From Verrucomicrobia subdivision 3 bacterium UBA693 (GTDB lineage: Bacteria; Verrucomicrobiota; Verrucomicrobiia; Limisphaerales; UBA8199): DNA of 64,000 bases. Positions within the stretch are counted from its first letter, which is position 1. Each line of letters begins with the position of its first letter. Shown piece after piece: positions 42,301 to 51,047 of the stretch. Under the pieces are notes generated by a model. The model searched no databases and was not told the origin of the DNA. It saw only the letters and a program-made list of their open reading frames with translations. A program made the translations under genes and the position numbers. The DNA is taken from assembly GCA_002298785.1 (NCBI GenBank), contig DBMR01000069.1:62001-126000 (forward strand), in the 5' to 3' direction.

Positions 42301-44319
42301 ATGTCGCAGGACAAACTAAACTTGTTGCTCATCGAGCAGGACGTTGACTTCAGCGAGAAGGTCGGGGAGATGTTGCGTCGGGCGCGCGACATCTCGGCCG
42401 AGGTGGTGACGGTTGGCAGCCTCGAGGCGGGTTTGGCGGCCTTGAGCGGCGAAATCCAGTTCGACCTCGTGATGTTCGACGTTTGTCTGCGGGACGGTGC
42501 GGGTTTGGCGAATGTGTATTTGATCCGGGCGCGGGCGCCGCATTTGCCGGTGATCGTGGCCGGGGATTCGGACGCGGAAGCGATGGCGGTCGAGGCGGTG
42601 TATGCCGGCGCGCAGGATTACCTGGTCAAGGGGCAGATTACCCCGGGCTGGCTCGAACGTTCCATGCGTTACGCAATCGAGCGGTACCAGATGGATCGCA
42701 CTTTGCAGGCGGCGGAGGAGAAATATCACAGCGTTTTTGACCACCTGGTGGAGGGCATTTTTCAAACGACGCCGGACGGGAAGTATCTGATGGCCAACAT
42801 GGCCTTGGCGCGCATTTACGGTTATACCTCGCCCGAGGAGATGATCCAGGGCCTGACCGATATCAGCCGTGATCTCTACGTGCTTCCCGGGCGCCGCGAA
42901 GAGTTCGTGAAGGCCATGCAAGAGAATGATTTGCTTTCTGGCTTTGAATCCCAGGTACGCCGCAAGGATGGCACATTGATTTGGATTTCGGAAAATTGCC
43001 GCGCCGTGCGCGACGTCCAGGGACGGTTGTTGTTTTACGAAGGGACGGTCGAGGATGTGACGCAACGACAGACCGCGGAAGAAGGGCTGCGCAAATCCGA
43101 GGCGTTGTATCATTCCCTGGTTGAGACGCTGCCGCAGAACATTTTTCGAAAGGATCTCGAGGGCCATTTCACTTTCGGCAACCAACAGTTCTGTAAAACC
43201 CTGGGACGTTCGTTGCCGGAAATTGTTGGCAAGACGGACTTCGATTTCTTTCCGGCGGAATTGGCCGCCAAATACCAGCAGGATGATCATACGGTGCTTA
43301 AAACGAAGAAGCCCTATGACACCGTGGAAGAGCATCAGCCACCCGGACGAGGTAAAATCTACGTGCAGGTGGTAAAAACGCCGATTTGTGACGCCGACGG
43401 CAATGTGATGGGGTTGCAGGGCATTTTCTGGGATATCACCCAGCAGAAATTGGCCGAGGAGAGAATCCGCAAAGCCAACGCGCAACTGGCGCAAAGCCGC
43501 AAAGAATTGCGGGATAAGAATAAGGAGATGGAAGACGACATGCGGATGGCCAGGGAGATCCAGTTGAACATCCTGCCACAAGCTTATCCGTTGTTCCCTC
43601 GATCGGCAGCCGAACCGGAGAGCGCCTTCAAGTTCACTCACCGCTATTTGCCAACGGGCACAGTAGGTGGCGATTTCTTTACGGTGTCCGCGCTGTCGGA
43701 AACACAGGCTTCCTTGTTCGTTTGCGACGTAGCCGGGCACGGGATCCGGTCGGCGCTGGTAACGGCCATGATCCGCGCGTTGGTCGAGGAGTTGAAACCA
43801 GTGGCCACAGATCCTGGGCAGTTCCTGACGAAGCTGAACCTGGATTTGTGTTCCATTCTCAAGAACACGGGGTCGCCGTTGTTCACGACCGCCTTTTACC
43901 TGGTGGCCGAGACATTGACCGGAACTCTCAATTTCGCCAATGCCGGACACCCCAAGCCGGTGCGGATCAATCGGCAGCGCGGCGAGGTGCAACCGCTGGT
44001 TGGGAACGGGCGCCGGAACCAGCCGGCGTTGGGCTTGTTCGAGAACGCGAACTACGTGGCTTCTCAAGCGGTAATGGATCCTGCGGATGTCTTGGTGCTT
44101 TACACGGACGGACTGGTGGAAGTGCATAACCGCAAAGAGGAGATGTGGACAGAAGCGCAGTTGGTTGCCAGCCTGCAAGCTCGCGCGCAACTTCCGCCCG
44201 ATCAAATCCTGGACGGGTTGCTGGCGGAGATCAAAGCGTTCTCCGAGGGGAGCCGGTTTGACGATGACGTTTGCCTGGTCACGATGGAGTTTGCCGGACC
44301 CGCCGAAAAAAGGGATTGA
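42301..44319 (+). CDS. REC-PAS-PAS-PP2C response regulator phosphatase
   Basis: The 672-residue protein begins with a receiver domain (residues 5-125) with phospho-acceptor Asp60 in VMFDVCLRDG and Lys in DYLVKGQ. The acidic pocket reads EQD rather than the usual pair of acidic residues in series. Two PAS domains follow (about 138-255 and 262-380; EGIFQTTPDGKYLMAN, GHFTFGNQQFCKTLG), then a coiled coil (about 385-415) and a SpoIIE/RsbU-type PP2C phosphatase (GTVGGDFFTV near 450, FVCDVAGHG, NAGHPKPVRI, LYTDGLVEVHN). Such phosphatases remove phosphate from STAS anti-sigma factor antagonists; a STAS protein lies 10 kb away, but a link is unproven. The PAS domains suggest a sensed ligand. Confidence 0.87.
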   Translation: MSQDKLNLLLIEQDVDFSEKVGEMLRRARDISAEVVTVGSLEAGLAALSGEIQFDLVMFDVCLRDGAGLANVYLIRARAPHLPVIVAGDSDAEAMAVEAVYAGAQDYLVKGQITPGWLERSMRYAIERYQMDRTLQAAEEKYHSVFDHLVEGIFQTTPDGKYLMANMALARIYGYTSPEEMIQGLTDISRDLYVLPGRREEFVKAMQENDLLSGFESQVRRKDGTLIWISENCRAVRDVQGRLLFYEGTVEDVTQRQTAEEGLRKSEALYHSLVETLPQNIFRKDLEGHFTFGNQQFCKTLGRSLPEIVGKTDFDFFPAELAAKYQQDDHTVLKTKKPYDTVEEHQPPGRGKIYVQVVKTPICDADGNVMGLQGIFWDITQQKLAEERIRKANAQLAQSRKELRDKNKEMEDDMRMAREIQLNILPQAYPLFPRSAAEPESAFKFTHRYLPTGTVGGDFFTVSALSETQASLFVCDVAGHGIRSALVTAMIRALVEELKPVATDPGQFLTKLNLDLCSILKNTGSPLFTTAFYLVAETLTGTLNFANAGHPKPVRINRQRGEVQPLVGNGRRNQPALGLFENANYVASQAVMDPADVLVLYTDGLVEVHNRKEEMWTEAQLVASLQARAQLPPDQILDGLLAEIKAFSEGSRFDDDVCLVTMEFAGPAEKRD

Positions 44320-44586
44320 GGCACAAAGAAAATCTTTACGGACAGGCAAAATTCGTGTAACGTTTTTTCGTGGCCGCAATACTTGCGGCAGAACCGCGAA
44401 TGGATCTGTACCGACGTGACACGACCGCTAGCTGGCAACCGAAATCCTCGGTCAGGCGCTCGAACTTCCCAAAGTCACATTACGGAGCAGATTCAGTTTG
44501 GGGTCGGGGTGTTTCCGATCCCATTCATGGCTTCGCAGTTTCCCCACTAACCATCACCCAAGCAGAAAGGTAGAGGAGAATGTCCC

Positions 44587-44886
44587 ATGGACTTGCATCA
44601 TCCAATCCTGAGAGAGTTTCCGGAGCATCGTGAAGTGATTCGGCGCCTGAAAGGCACCGATGACCATTTCCGGAACATGTTTGATGAGTATCATCGCCTG
44701 GACGACGCCGTTTACCGGATCGAGGAAGAAATCGATTTTGCCACCGACCAGGAGATTGAAGAACTCAAGATGCGCCGCGCGAAGCTGAAGGACTACATTT
44801 ACCACCTGATTCGTCACGCTGCGCCCTGCTGCCCCGCTTGCGAAGGCACGGGAATCGCCCGTTCCGAAGTCGAAGCGGCACAGTAA
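44587..44886 (+). CDS. YdcH/DUF465-like protein with CxxC tail
   Basis: The 99-residue protein matches the YdcH (DUF465) family: HPILREFPEHREVIRRLKG, FRNMFDEYHRLDDAVYRIE and LKMRRAKLKDYIYHLI. These small helical proteins form coiled coils and have no defined role. The C-terminus adds an unusual CCPACEGTG stretch (residues 80-88), a possible metal-binding or CxxC site not typical of the family. A clear AGAGGAGA ribosome-binding site precedes the ATG. A strong terminator follows. Confidence 0.8.
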   Translation: MDLHHPILREFPEHREVIRRLKGTDDHFRNMFDEYHRLDDAVYRIEEEIDFATDQEIEELKMRRAKLKDYIYHLIRHAAPCCPACEGTGIARSEVEAAQ

Positions 44887-44945
44887 TCTCTCGGGATTGA
44901 GCACGCGCTCCCGACGGGGATGCGCGATTGTCGACTCTTAATGAC

Positions 44946-44980
44946 AAAGGGGTTGGGCCTTACGGCTCAACCCCTTCTTT
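44946..44980. terminator. Bidirectional intrinsic terminator between ydcH-like gene and typA
   Basis: AAAGGGGTTGGGCC at 44946-44959 pairs with GGCTCAACCCCTTCTTT at 44964-44980 around a four-base loop. One wobble pair occurs in an 11-base stem. The T-rich right end and A-rich left end allow termination of both the YdcH gene and the oppositely oriented typA. Confidence 0.88.
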
Positions 44981-44999
44981 AGCGATTCGTTTCCCTGGG

Positions 45000-46847
45000 C
45001 TATTCGGAGACGATTTTGGCCGACCGGCTCTGGGCCGCCCGCTTGCGTTGGTTCTCGTCCAGGATCTTCTTGCGCAACCGCAAGTGCTTGGGAGTGGCCT
45101 CGACGTATTCATCCGGCCCGATGTATTCCAAGGCGCGTTCCAAGGACATTTTCAAAGGCGGATTGAGTTGAATGCCTTTGCCATCTCCCTGCGAACGCAT
45201 ATTGGTGAGCTTCTTGGCTTTGCAAGGATTGACCGGGATGTCGTTTTCCCGGGCGTTTTCACCCACGATCATGCCGATGTAAATGGGTTCACCCGGTTCG
45301 ACCATGAGCCGGCCGCGTTCCTGGATCATGTTCAGCGCATAGGCCATGGCTTCTCCGCCCTCCATGCTCACGAGGGAACCATTTTTGCGCGCCACGATCT
45401 CGCCTCGGTCCGGTCCGTATTCATGGAAGAGGTGGCTCATCACGCCCAGGCCGCGGGTCTGATTCACCAGGTCGGTTTCAAAGCCGATCAATCCGCGCGT
45501 AGGAATCAGCGCCTCGATGCTGACTTCCGCGCCGTGATGATTCATGGTGGAAATCTCACCTTTGCGGTCGGCGAGGTTTTGCAGCACGTCCCCCATGGCT
45601 TCCTTGGGGATTTCCAGGAACAACTTCTCGATCGGTTCGAGCAGGTTGCCGTCCTTGTCTTTGCGGTAAATGACCTCGGGCCGGGATACCAACACCTCGT
45701 GTCCTTCCCGCCGCATTTGTTCGACCAGGATGGCGATTTGCATCTCGCCCCGCCCGCTGACATTGAAAATATTCGGGGCGTCGGTTTGCGCCACCCGCAG
45801 CGCGACGTTGGTCCGGATTTCCTTGGTTAACCGCTCCCAGATATGCCGGGCGGTCACGAGTTTGCCGTCCACGCCTGCCAGCGGGCCGTCGTTGACAGCG
45901 AACTGCATTTGGATTGTGGGCGGGTCAACTGGCACGTAGGGCAGGGGCGCCCGGTCTATGGTGTCGGTGATGGTCTCGCCGATGAACACGTCTTCGAATC
46001 CCGTGATGCCGATGATGTCTCCCGCGTGGGCTTCTTGGATTTCGATGCGTTTCATGCCTTCGAAATGGAAAATGGCGGTGACTTTTGAGCTTTCCTTGCC
46101 GCCATGGCCATGGATACAGACGGCGGGGTCGCCCACCTTGATCTTGCCACAGACGATCTTGCCGAGGGCAATACGGCCGAGGTAATCCGAGTAGTCGAGG
46201 TTTGCCACCAGCAACTTGAACCCCTCGCCGGCTTGCGCGCGGGGCGGGGGAATCTGCTTGATGATCGCGTCGAACAACGGCTCCATCGTGCCGCTCACGT
46301 GGTCAATTTGCTCCTTGGCGTAGCCGGCTTTGGCACTGGCATAGATGACCGGGAAATCGAGCTGCTCGTCGGTAGCGTGCAGGGAGACAAAGAGGTCAAA
46401 GACTTCATCCAGCACCTTGTGGGGATTGGCGTTATCGCGGTCGATCTTGTTGATGACCACGATCGGTTTGGCACCGGCTTCGAGAGCTTTGCGCAGCACA
46501 AAGCGGGTTTGCGCCTGCGGACCGTCCACGGAATCCACCACCAGCAGGACGCCGTCGATCATGTTCATGATCCGCTCGACCTCCCCGCCGAAGTCCGCGT
46601 GGCCGGGGGTGTCCACGATGTTCACGTGGTAGTTCTTGTACTTGAACGCGGCGTTCTTGGCGCGGATGGTGATGCCTTTCTCGCGTTCGAGGTCCATGGA
46701 ATCCATCAGCCGTTCTTCGGAGGACTCCGCCTGGTTGGCGCGGAAGGTGCCCGATTGTTTGAGCAGGCAATCCACCAGGGTGGTCTTGCCGTGATCGACA
46801 TGGGCGATAATCGCGATATTTCTAATGTGCTGCATATCCAAACTCAT
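45000..46847 (-). CDS. typA: Translational GTPase TypA/BipA
   Basis: TypA is a ribosome-binding GTPase involved in ribosome assembly and stress response. The product of about 615 residues has IIAHVDHGKTTLVDCLL (G1) near residue 13, the effector ITIRAKNAAF, VDTPGHADFGGEVERI (G3), VVINKIDRDNA (G4) and ASAKAGYA (G5). C-terminal domains include GRGEMQIAILVEQMRREG and PTRGLIGFETDLVNQTRG, both typical of TypA. I chose the ATG at 46847 because an AGGTGAG-like ribosome-binding site precedes it; an ATG at 46835 is also possible. The gene reads towards the YdcH gene and shares the terminator. Confidence 0.94.
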   Translation of the reverse strand: MSLDMQHIRNIAIIAHVDHGKTTLVDCLLKQSGTFRANQAESSEERLMDSMDLEREKGITIRAKNAAFKYKNYHVNIVDTPGHADFGGEVERIMNMIDGVLLVVDSVDGPQAQTRFVLRKALEAGAKPIVVINKIDRDNANPHKVLDEVFDLFVSLHATDEQLDFPVIYASAKAGYAKEQIDHVSGTMEPLFDAIIKQIPPPRAQAGEGFKLLVANLDYSDYLGRIALGKIVCGKIKVGDPAVCIHGHGGKESSKVTAIFHFEGMKRIEIQEAHAGDIIGITGFEDVFIGETITDTIDRAPLPYVPVDPPTIQMQFAVNDGPLAGVDGKLVTARHIWERLTKEIRTNVALRVAQTDAPNIFNVSGRGEMQIAILVEQMRREGHEVLVSRPEVIYRKDKDGNLLEPIEKLFLEIPKEAMGDVLQNLADRKGEISTMNHHGAEVSIEALIPTRGLIGFETDLVNQTRGLGVMSHLFHEYGPDRGEIVARKNGSLVSMEGGEAMAYALNMIQERGRLMVEPGEPIYIGMIVGENARENDIPVNPCKAKKLTNMRSQGDGKGIQLNPPLKMSLERALEYIGPDEYVEATPKHLRLRKKILDENQRKRAAQSRSAKIVSE

Positions 46848-47040
46848 TCTCACCTTCCGGTCCCGGGCGAAACGCGCCCAGAAATGCCACCAAACTCGCC
46901 TCTCAAAGGGGTTCTCCCGAAGTTGACGCAAGGCCGCCGGAAGTCAAGCGAACCATTATGCCTCAATTTTAATTCGGGTCAAGGACGGATTCCGGGGTTT
47001 TCACCTTGCGCCGAAGCGGGCTTTGCTCATGCTGATGGCT

Positions 47041-48060
47041 ATGGCTGAGCGGTTGATCTCGAATGTCTTAACCAAACCGGACGCGGCGCTGGAAATGACG
47101 CTGCGCCCGTCGATCTTTTCCGATTTCACCGGTCAGGCCAAGGTGAAGGAGCGGCTGGAAATCACCGTGGCCGCCGCCCGGCAGCGCAAGGAGCCCATCG
47201 ACCACGTCCTGTTGAGCGGCCCGCCGGGCCTCGGCAAGACCACCCTGTCCTACATCATCGCCAAGGCCATGGGCGCCAACGTGAAAAGCACCAGCGGTCC
47301 GACCATCGAAAAGGCCGGTGACCTCGCCGGGTTGTTGACGAACCTGGAGGAGGGCGATGTGCTGTTCATCGACGAAATTCACCGGCTGCAGAAAACCATC
47401 GAGGAGTATCTCTATCCGGCGATGGAGGATTTCAAGCTGGATATCATCATAGACCAGGGGCCGAATGCCCGCAGCGTGCGGCTGGCGCTCCCCCGGTTCA
47501 CGTTGATTGGCGCGACCACGCGCAGCGGCCTGCTCACCGCGCCGCTCCTGACGCGGTTCCCCATCCGCGAGCGGTTGGATTATTATCATGCCGACCAGTT
47601 GCAGGCGATTGTGCTGCGTTCCGCCCGCCTGCTGAACGTGGAGATCGAGGAGCGCGGAGCCGCGGAGATCGCGCGGCGCAGCCGCGGGACCCCCCGCATT
47701 GCCAATAACCTGGTGCGCCGCGTGCGAGATTACGCCCAGGTGCGAAGCGCCGGAATCATCAATGGCGAGATTGCCGACGCCGCCTTGAAATTGCTCGAGA
47801 TCGATGAGAACGGGCTGGACGAGATGGATAAGCGCATCCTGGAAGCGCTGATCGTGAAGTTTGGCGGCGGGCCGGTGGGCATTAGCTCACTGGCGGTCGC
47901 AGTCGGCGAGGAACCGGACACGATCGAGGAAGTGTATGAGCCGTATCTCATCATGGAAGGCTATCTCAAACGCACCTCGCAGGGTCGCGTGGCGACCGAG
48001 TTGAGCTACCAGAAGCTCCGGTTGAAACCCGCCACTGGCGCTCAGCCGGGATTGTTATAG
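47041..48060 (+). CDS. ruvB: Holliday junction branch migration DNA helicase RuvB
   Basis: RuvB drives branch migration at Holliday junctions together with RuvA. The product of about 339 residues has DFTGQAKVKERLEITV, Walker A LSGPPGLGKTTLSYIIA, Walker B LFIDEIHRLQKTIEEYLYPAMED, the sensor region TLIGATTRSGLLTAPLLTRF and arginine-finger context GTPRIANNLVRRVRDYAQ. The winged-helix end has GGPVGISSLAVAVGEEPDTIEEVYEPYLI. Four in-frame start codons lie between 47023 and 47041; I prefer 47041 because known family starts resemble MAERLIS. RuvA and RuvC are not next to it in this window. Confidence 0.95.
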   Translation: MAERLISNVLTKPDAALEMTLRPSIFSDFTGQAKVKERLEITVAAARQRKEPIDHVLLSGPPGLGKTTLSYIIAKAMGANVKSTSGPTIEKAGDLAGLLTNLEEGDVLFIDEIHRLQKTIEEYLYPAMEDFKLDIIIDQGPNARSVRLALPRFTLIGATTRSGLLTAPLLTRFPIRERLDYYHADQLQAIVLRSARLLNVEIEERGAAEIARRSRGTPRIANNLVRRVRDYAQVRSAGIINGEIADAALKLLEIDENGLDEMDKRILEALIVKFGGGPVGISSLAVAVGEEPDTIEEVYEPYLIMEGYLKRTSQGRVATELSYQKLRLKPATGAQPGLL

Positions 48061-48243
48061 GGCCGGGTGTGGGTCAGGAGGCAGGGATCCTGGCGCGTCC
48101 AATTTGAGGAATCGAGCAAGCGCGTGGTCGCGGCGGTCCCCGTCGCGTTCCTGCTATGCGTTTCAAGAAGCCGGTTGCACTTTTCTTCGGAATGGCCGAC
48201 TACTCTTAACGGTGCTCAAGCGCACCCGCAACTAACAGGCAAA

Positions 48244-49122
48244 ATGTCGAAAGCAACTCTGATCCTGCTGGCCACCCTGGCCGCGGCGTTGACGGTTTCC
48301 GCTGCGGATAAAAAGATCGTCTTCCTCGCCGGCCCTCCCAGCCATGGCCCGGGTGAGCATGAACACCGTGCCGGCTGTCTGCTGCTCAAATCGTGTCTCG
48401 ACAAAGTGCCGGGGATCACCTCGGTGGTTTACTCGAACGGTTGGCCACAGGACCCGCGCGCATTTGAGGACGCGGCAGCCGTCGTGATCTATAGCGACGG
48501 CGGCGGCGGACACCCACTGTTGCAGGGCGATCGGCTTAAGACGATCGGGGCGTTGATGGATCAGGGCGTGGGCCTGGCCTGTCTGCATTACGCGGTCGAG
48601 CCGACAATCGAGAAGGGGCAACGCGAATTCCTCGACTGGATTGGCGGGGCGTTTGAGATCAACTGGTCCGTGAATCCGCACTGGTTCGCAAAGTTCACCA
48701 GCCTGCCTCAACACCCGATCACCCGGGGAGTGAACCCGTTCGGGATCGAAGATGAGTGGTACTTCCATATGCGGTTCCGTGATGGCATGGCCGGGGTGAC
48801 GCCGATTCTGAGTGCGGTGCCGTTGGCCAGCACGACGAATCGCAGTGACGGACCGCACGAGGGCAACCCCGCGGTGCGGGCGGCGGTCGCAAGGGGAGAG
48901 CCTCAGCACATGGCCTGGGCCAGTGAACGCACGGGAGGCGGCCGTGGCTTCGGTTTCACCGGTGGACATTTTCATAAAAGCTGGGGAAATGACGATCTCC
49001 GCAAGCTGGTGCTCAATGCGATCCTTTGGATTGCCAAAGTGGAAGTGCCCGCTGAGGGGGTGCCGTCGAAAGTGTCGGCGGAAGATTTATTGAAGAACCT
49101 GGATCCCAAGGGGCGGAACTGA
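48244..49122 (+). CDS. ThuA-domain secreted protein
   Basis: The 292-residue protein starts at an ATG at 48244 with a signal peptide (MSKATLILLATLAAALTVSA). The ThuA-like fold follows: KKIVFLAGPPSHGPGEHEHRAG, VVIYSDGGGGHPLLQ, GVGLACLHYAVEPT, NPHWFAKFTSLPQHPITRGV, and FGFTGGHFHKSWGNDDLRKLVLNAILW near the end. ThuA-type domains have a glutamine amidotransferase-like core and are linked to trehalose or glycan catabolism. It is one of many such proteins in PVC genomes. The upstream in-frame region from 48067 lacks a signal peptide. Confidence 0.87.
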   Translation: MSKATLILLATLAAALTVSAADKKIVFLAGPPSHGPGEHEHRAGCLLLKSCLDKVPGITSVVYSNGWPQDPRAFEDAAAVVIYSDGGGGHPLLQGDRLKTIGALMDQGVGLACLHYAVEPTIEKGQREFLDWIGGAFEINWSVNPHWFAKFTSLPQHPITRGVNPFGIEDEWYFHMRFRDGMAGVTPILSAVPLASTTNRSDGPHEGNPAVRAAVARGEPQHMAWASERTGGGRGFGFTGGHFHKSWGNDDLRKLVLNAILWIAKVEVPAEGVPSKVSAEDLLKNLDPKGRN

Positions 49123-49143
49123 TTGCGAACCGAGAAAGGTCGT

Positions 49144-49168
49144 GCGCCGGCAGCTCTGGTTCCGGCGC
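49144..49168. terminator. GC-rich hairpin between convergent genes
   Basis: GCGCCGG (49144-49150) pairs with CCGGCGC (49162-49168) around an 11-base loop, between the convergent ThuA and yifB genes. There is no T-run, so any terminator role is tentative. Confidence 0.35.
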
Positions 49169-49261
49169 CTGGTCACTTGCGGCGCTGCCGTGGGACCTGG
49201 CCTGATTCTGCGAAATTGGAGTAATCCTCCGGCCCGGTAACGTGTTCCAGTCGGGGTGAGC

Positions 49262-50788
49262 TTAAGTCCAGATTTGCCGGTCGAGGGAGCGCAGTTGCAC
49301 TGCTTCGCTGACGTGGTCTGAGGTGACTTTCTCTGATTCCGCGAGATCCGCGATGGTCCGGGAGACCTTGAGAATCCGATCGTAAGCCCGGGCGCTGAGG
49401 TTCATGTCGGCCATGGCGAACTTCAGCAATTCCAGGGTTTGATCATCCAGGAGACAGAATTGGCGCAGTTCCCGGGAGCCCATACGCGCGTTGCAGGTGA
49501 TCTTCGGTTTGCTTTTGAATCGTTCCTGCTGACGCTGACGCGCGGCAATGACCCGCTCGCGGATCTGGGCTGAGCTCTCGCCATTGCGTTCACTCGTGAT
49601 CTCGCGAAATTTGACCTGCGGCACTTCGACGTGCAGATCGATCCGGTCCAGCAGCGGGCCGGAGACGCGTCCGAGGTAGCTTTGAATCTCGCGTGGGGAA
49701 CTGCGGGATTCCGCGGGCATCTTCCCGTCAGGCGTCGGGTTCATGGCCGCTACGAGCATGAATTGCGAAGGGAAAGTCATGGTGCCGGCGGCGCGGGAGA
49801 TGGTGACGTGTCCTTCCTCCAGCGGTTGGCGCATGGTCTCGAGGACGCTGCGCTTGAACTCCGGGAGTTCATCCAGGAAAAGGACTCCGTGATGTGCCAG
49901 GGAGATTTCACCGGGAGTGGGGTTGATATTGCCGCCGAGCAAACCGGCGTCGCTCGCGGTGTGATGCGGAGAGCGAAACGGGCGCTGGGTGATCAGCGCC
50001 TGGCCTGGCCCCAGCAATCCGACAATGCTGTGAATCTTGGTGGTTTCCAGCGCCTCCTCCAGGGTGAGAGGCGGGAGGATCGTGCCCACGCGTTTGGCCA
50101 GCATCGACTTGCCGGTTCCCGGCGGGCCGATGAGCAGCACGTTATGTCCTCCGGCGGCGGCGATTTCCAGGGCGCGCTTGACGGATTCCTGGCCTTTGAC
50201 CTCCGCAAAATCCAAATCGTCATCGTGATTCTGGTTGAACAGCGCGTTCAGGTCCACCCGGGTGGGACTGATCTTGACCTCGCCCTCCAGGAAGTCCGCC
50301 GCCTCCCGCAGGTTGCGCACCGGGATCACCAGCAGACCGCTGACCACCGCGGCTTCCGGGGCGTTGTCCCGTGGCACCAGCACCCCGATCTTGCCTTCGG
50401 CACGGGCGCGCAGCGCGATGGGCAGCACTCCTTTCACCGGGCGGATGCCGCCATCCAGGGCCAGTTCCCCGACCATGGCAAAGTTGGACAATTGATCGGT
50501 CTCCAATTGGTCGCTGGCGGCCAGCATTCCGATGGCGATCGGGAGATCGAAGCTTGGGCCTTCTTTTTTTACGTCCGCCGGGGCCAGGTTGATCGTGGTG
50601 CGGCCAAAATTGAAGTTATATCCGGAATTTAGAATGGCCGTGGTCACTCGGTCGCGCGACTCCTTCACCGCCGCGTCCGGCAAACCGACCACGACCAGCA
50701 AAGTATCTCCGTAGCCGGCGTTGACTTCCACCTCGACCGGATACGCTTCGATGCCATTGACGGCCGCCGAACAAACCTTGGCCAACAT
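49262..50788 (-). CDS. YifB-family Mg chelatase-like AAA ATPase (ComM)
   Basis: The 508-residue protein begins MLAKVCSAAVNGIEAYPVEVEVN, as in YifB/ComM proteins. A lon-protease-like N-terminal domain (GLPDAAVKESRDRV, NLAPADVKKEGPSFDLPIAIG) is followed by a Mg-chelatase AAA module with Walker A LLIGPPGTGKSMLAKR, FRSPHHTASDAGLLGG, HHGVLFLDELPEFKRSVLE and the C-terminal lid RAYDRILKVSRTIADLAES. ComM helicases help integrate DNA during natural transformation, and this is the best-known family role. Full length and all motifs are intact. The gene is divergent from the DegT-like gene, with 259 bases between the starts. Confidence 0.92.
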   Translation of the reverse strand: MLAKVCSAAVNGIEAYPVEVEVNAGYGDTLLVVVGLPDAAVKESRDRVTTAILNSGYNFNFGRTTINLAPADVKKEGPSFDLPIAIGMLAASDQLETDQLSNFAMVGELALDGGIRPVKGVLPIALRARAEGKIGVLVPRDNAPEAAVVSGLLVIPVRNLREAADFLEGEVKISPTRVDLNALFNQNHDDDLDFAEVKGQESVKRALEIAAAGGHNVLLIGPPGTGKSMLAKRVGTILPPLTLEEALETTKIHSIVGLLGPGQALITQRPFRSPHHTASDAGLLGGNINPTPGEISLAHHGVLFLDELPEFKRSVLETMRQPLEEGHVTISRAAGTMTFPSQFMLVAAMNPTPDGKMPAESRSSPREIQSYLGRVSGPLLDRIDLHVEVPQVKFREITSERNGESSAQIRERVIAARQRQQERFKSKPKITCNARMGSRELRQFCLLDDQTLELLKFAMADMNLSARAYDRILKVSRTIADLAESEKVTSDHVSEAVQLRSLDRQIWT

Positions 50789-51047
50789 GGTTTAGTTATG
50801 GTCGAGTATGGATAAAAGAGCAAGACAGGGTTTATGCGGCAGTCGGGCTGCTGGCTAATTGGATTTGTTCGTTTCCGTTTCGCGGACACCTTCTCCCTGA
50901 ACGCGTTTGTGTGTTCGCAGAAATATGCAGACGAGTGATTGTAGCCAGTTCGGGGATTGGTTATACTATTCGCGAAGCAAGATCACACGAAGTTGCCATT
51001 AACCATGCAGCTTGCCCAAATGCAATCGAAGGAAGGGAGCAATATCC

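Noticed and set aside
42316..44379. A 687-codon minus-strand frame opposite the REC-PAS-PAS-PP2C gene
   Set aside because: The sequence has no recognisable domain and mirrors codon bias of the plus-strand gene with strong domain motifs.
46104..47048. A 314-codon plus-strand frame opposite typA
   Set aside because: TypA motifs on the minus strand are complete; the plus-strand frame has no recognisable features.
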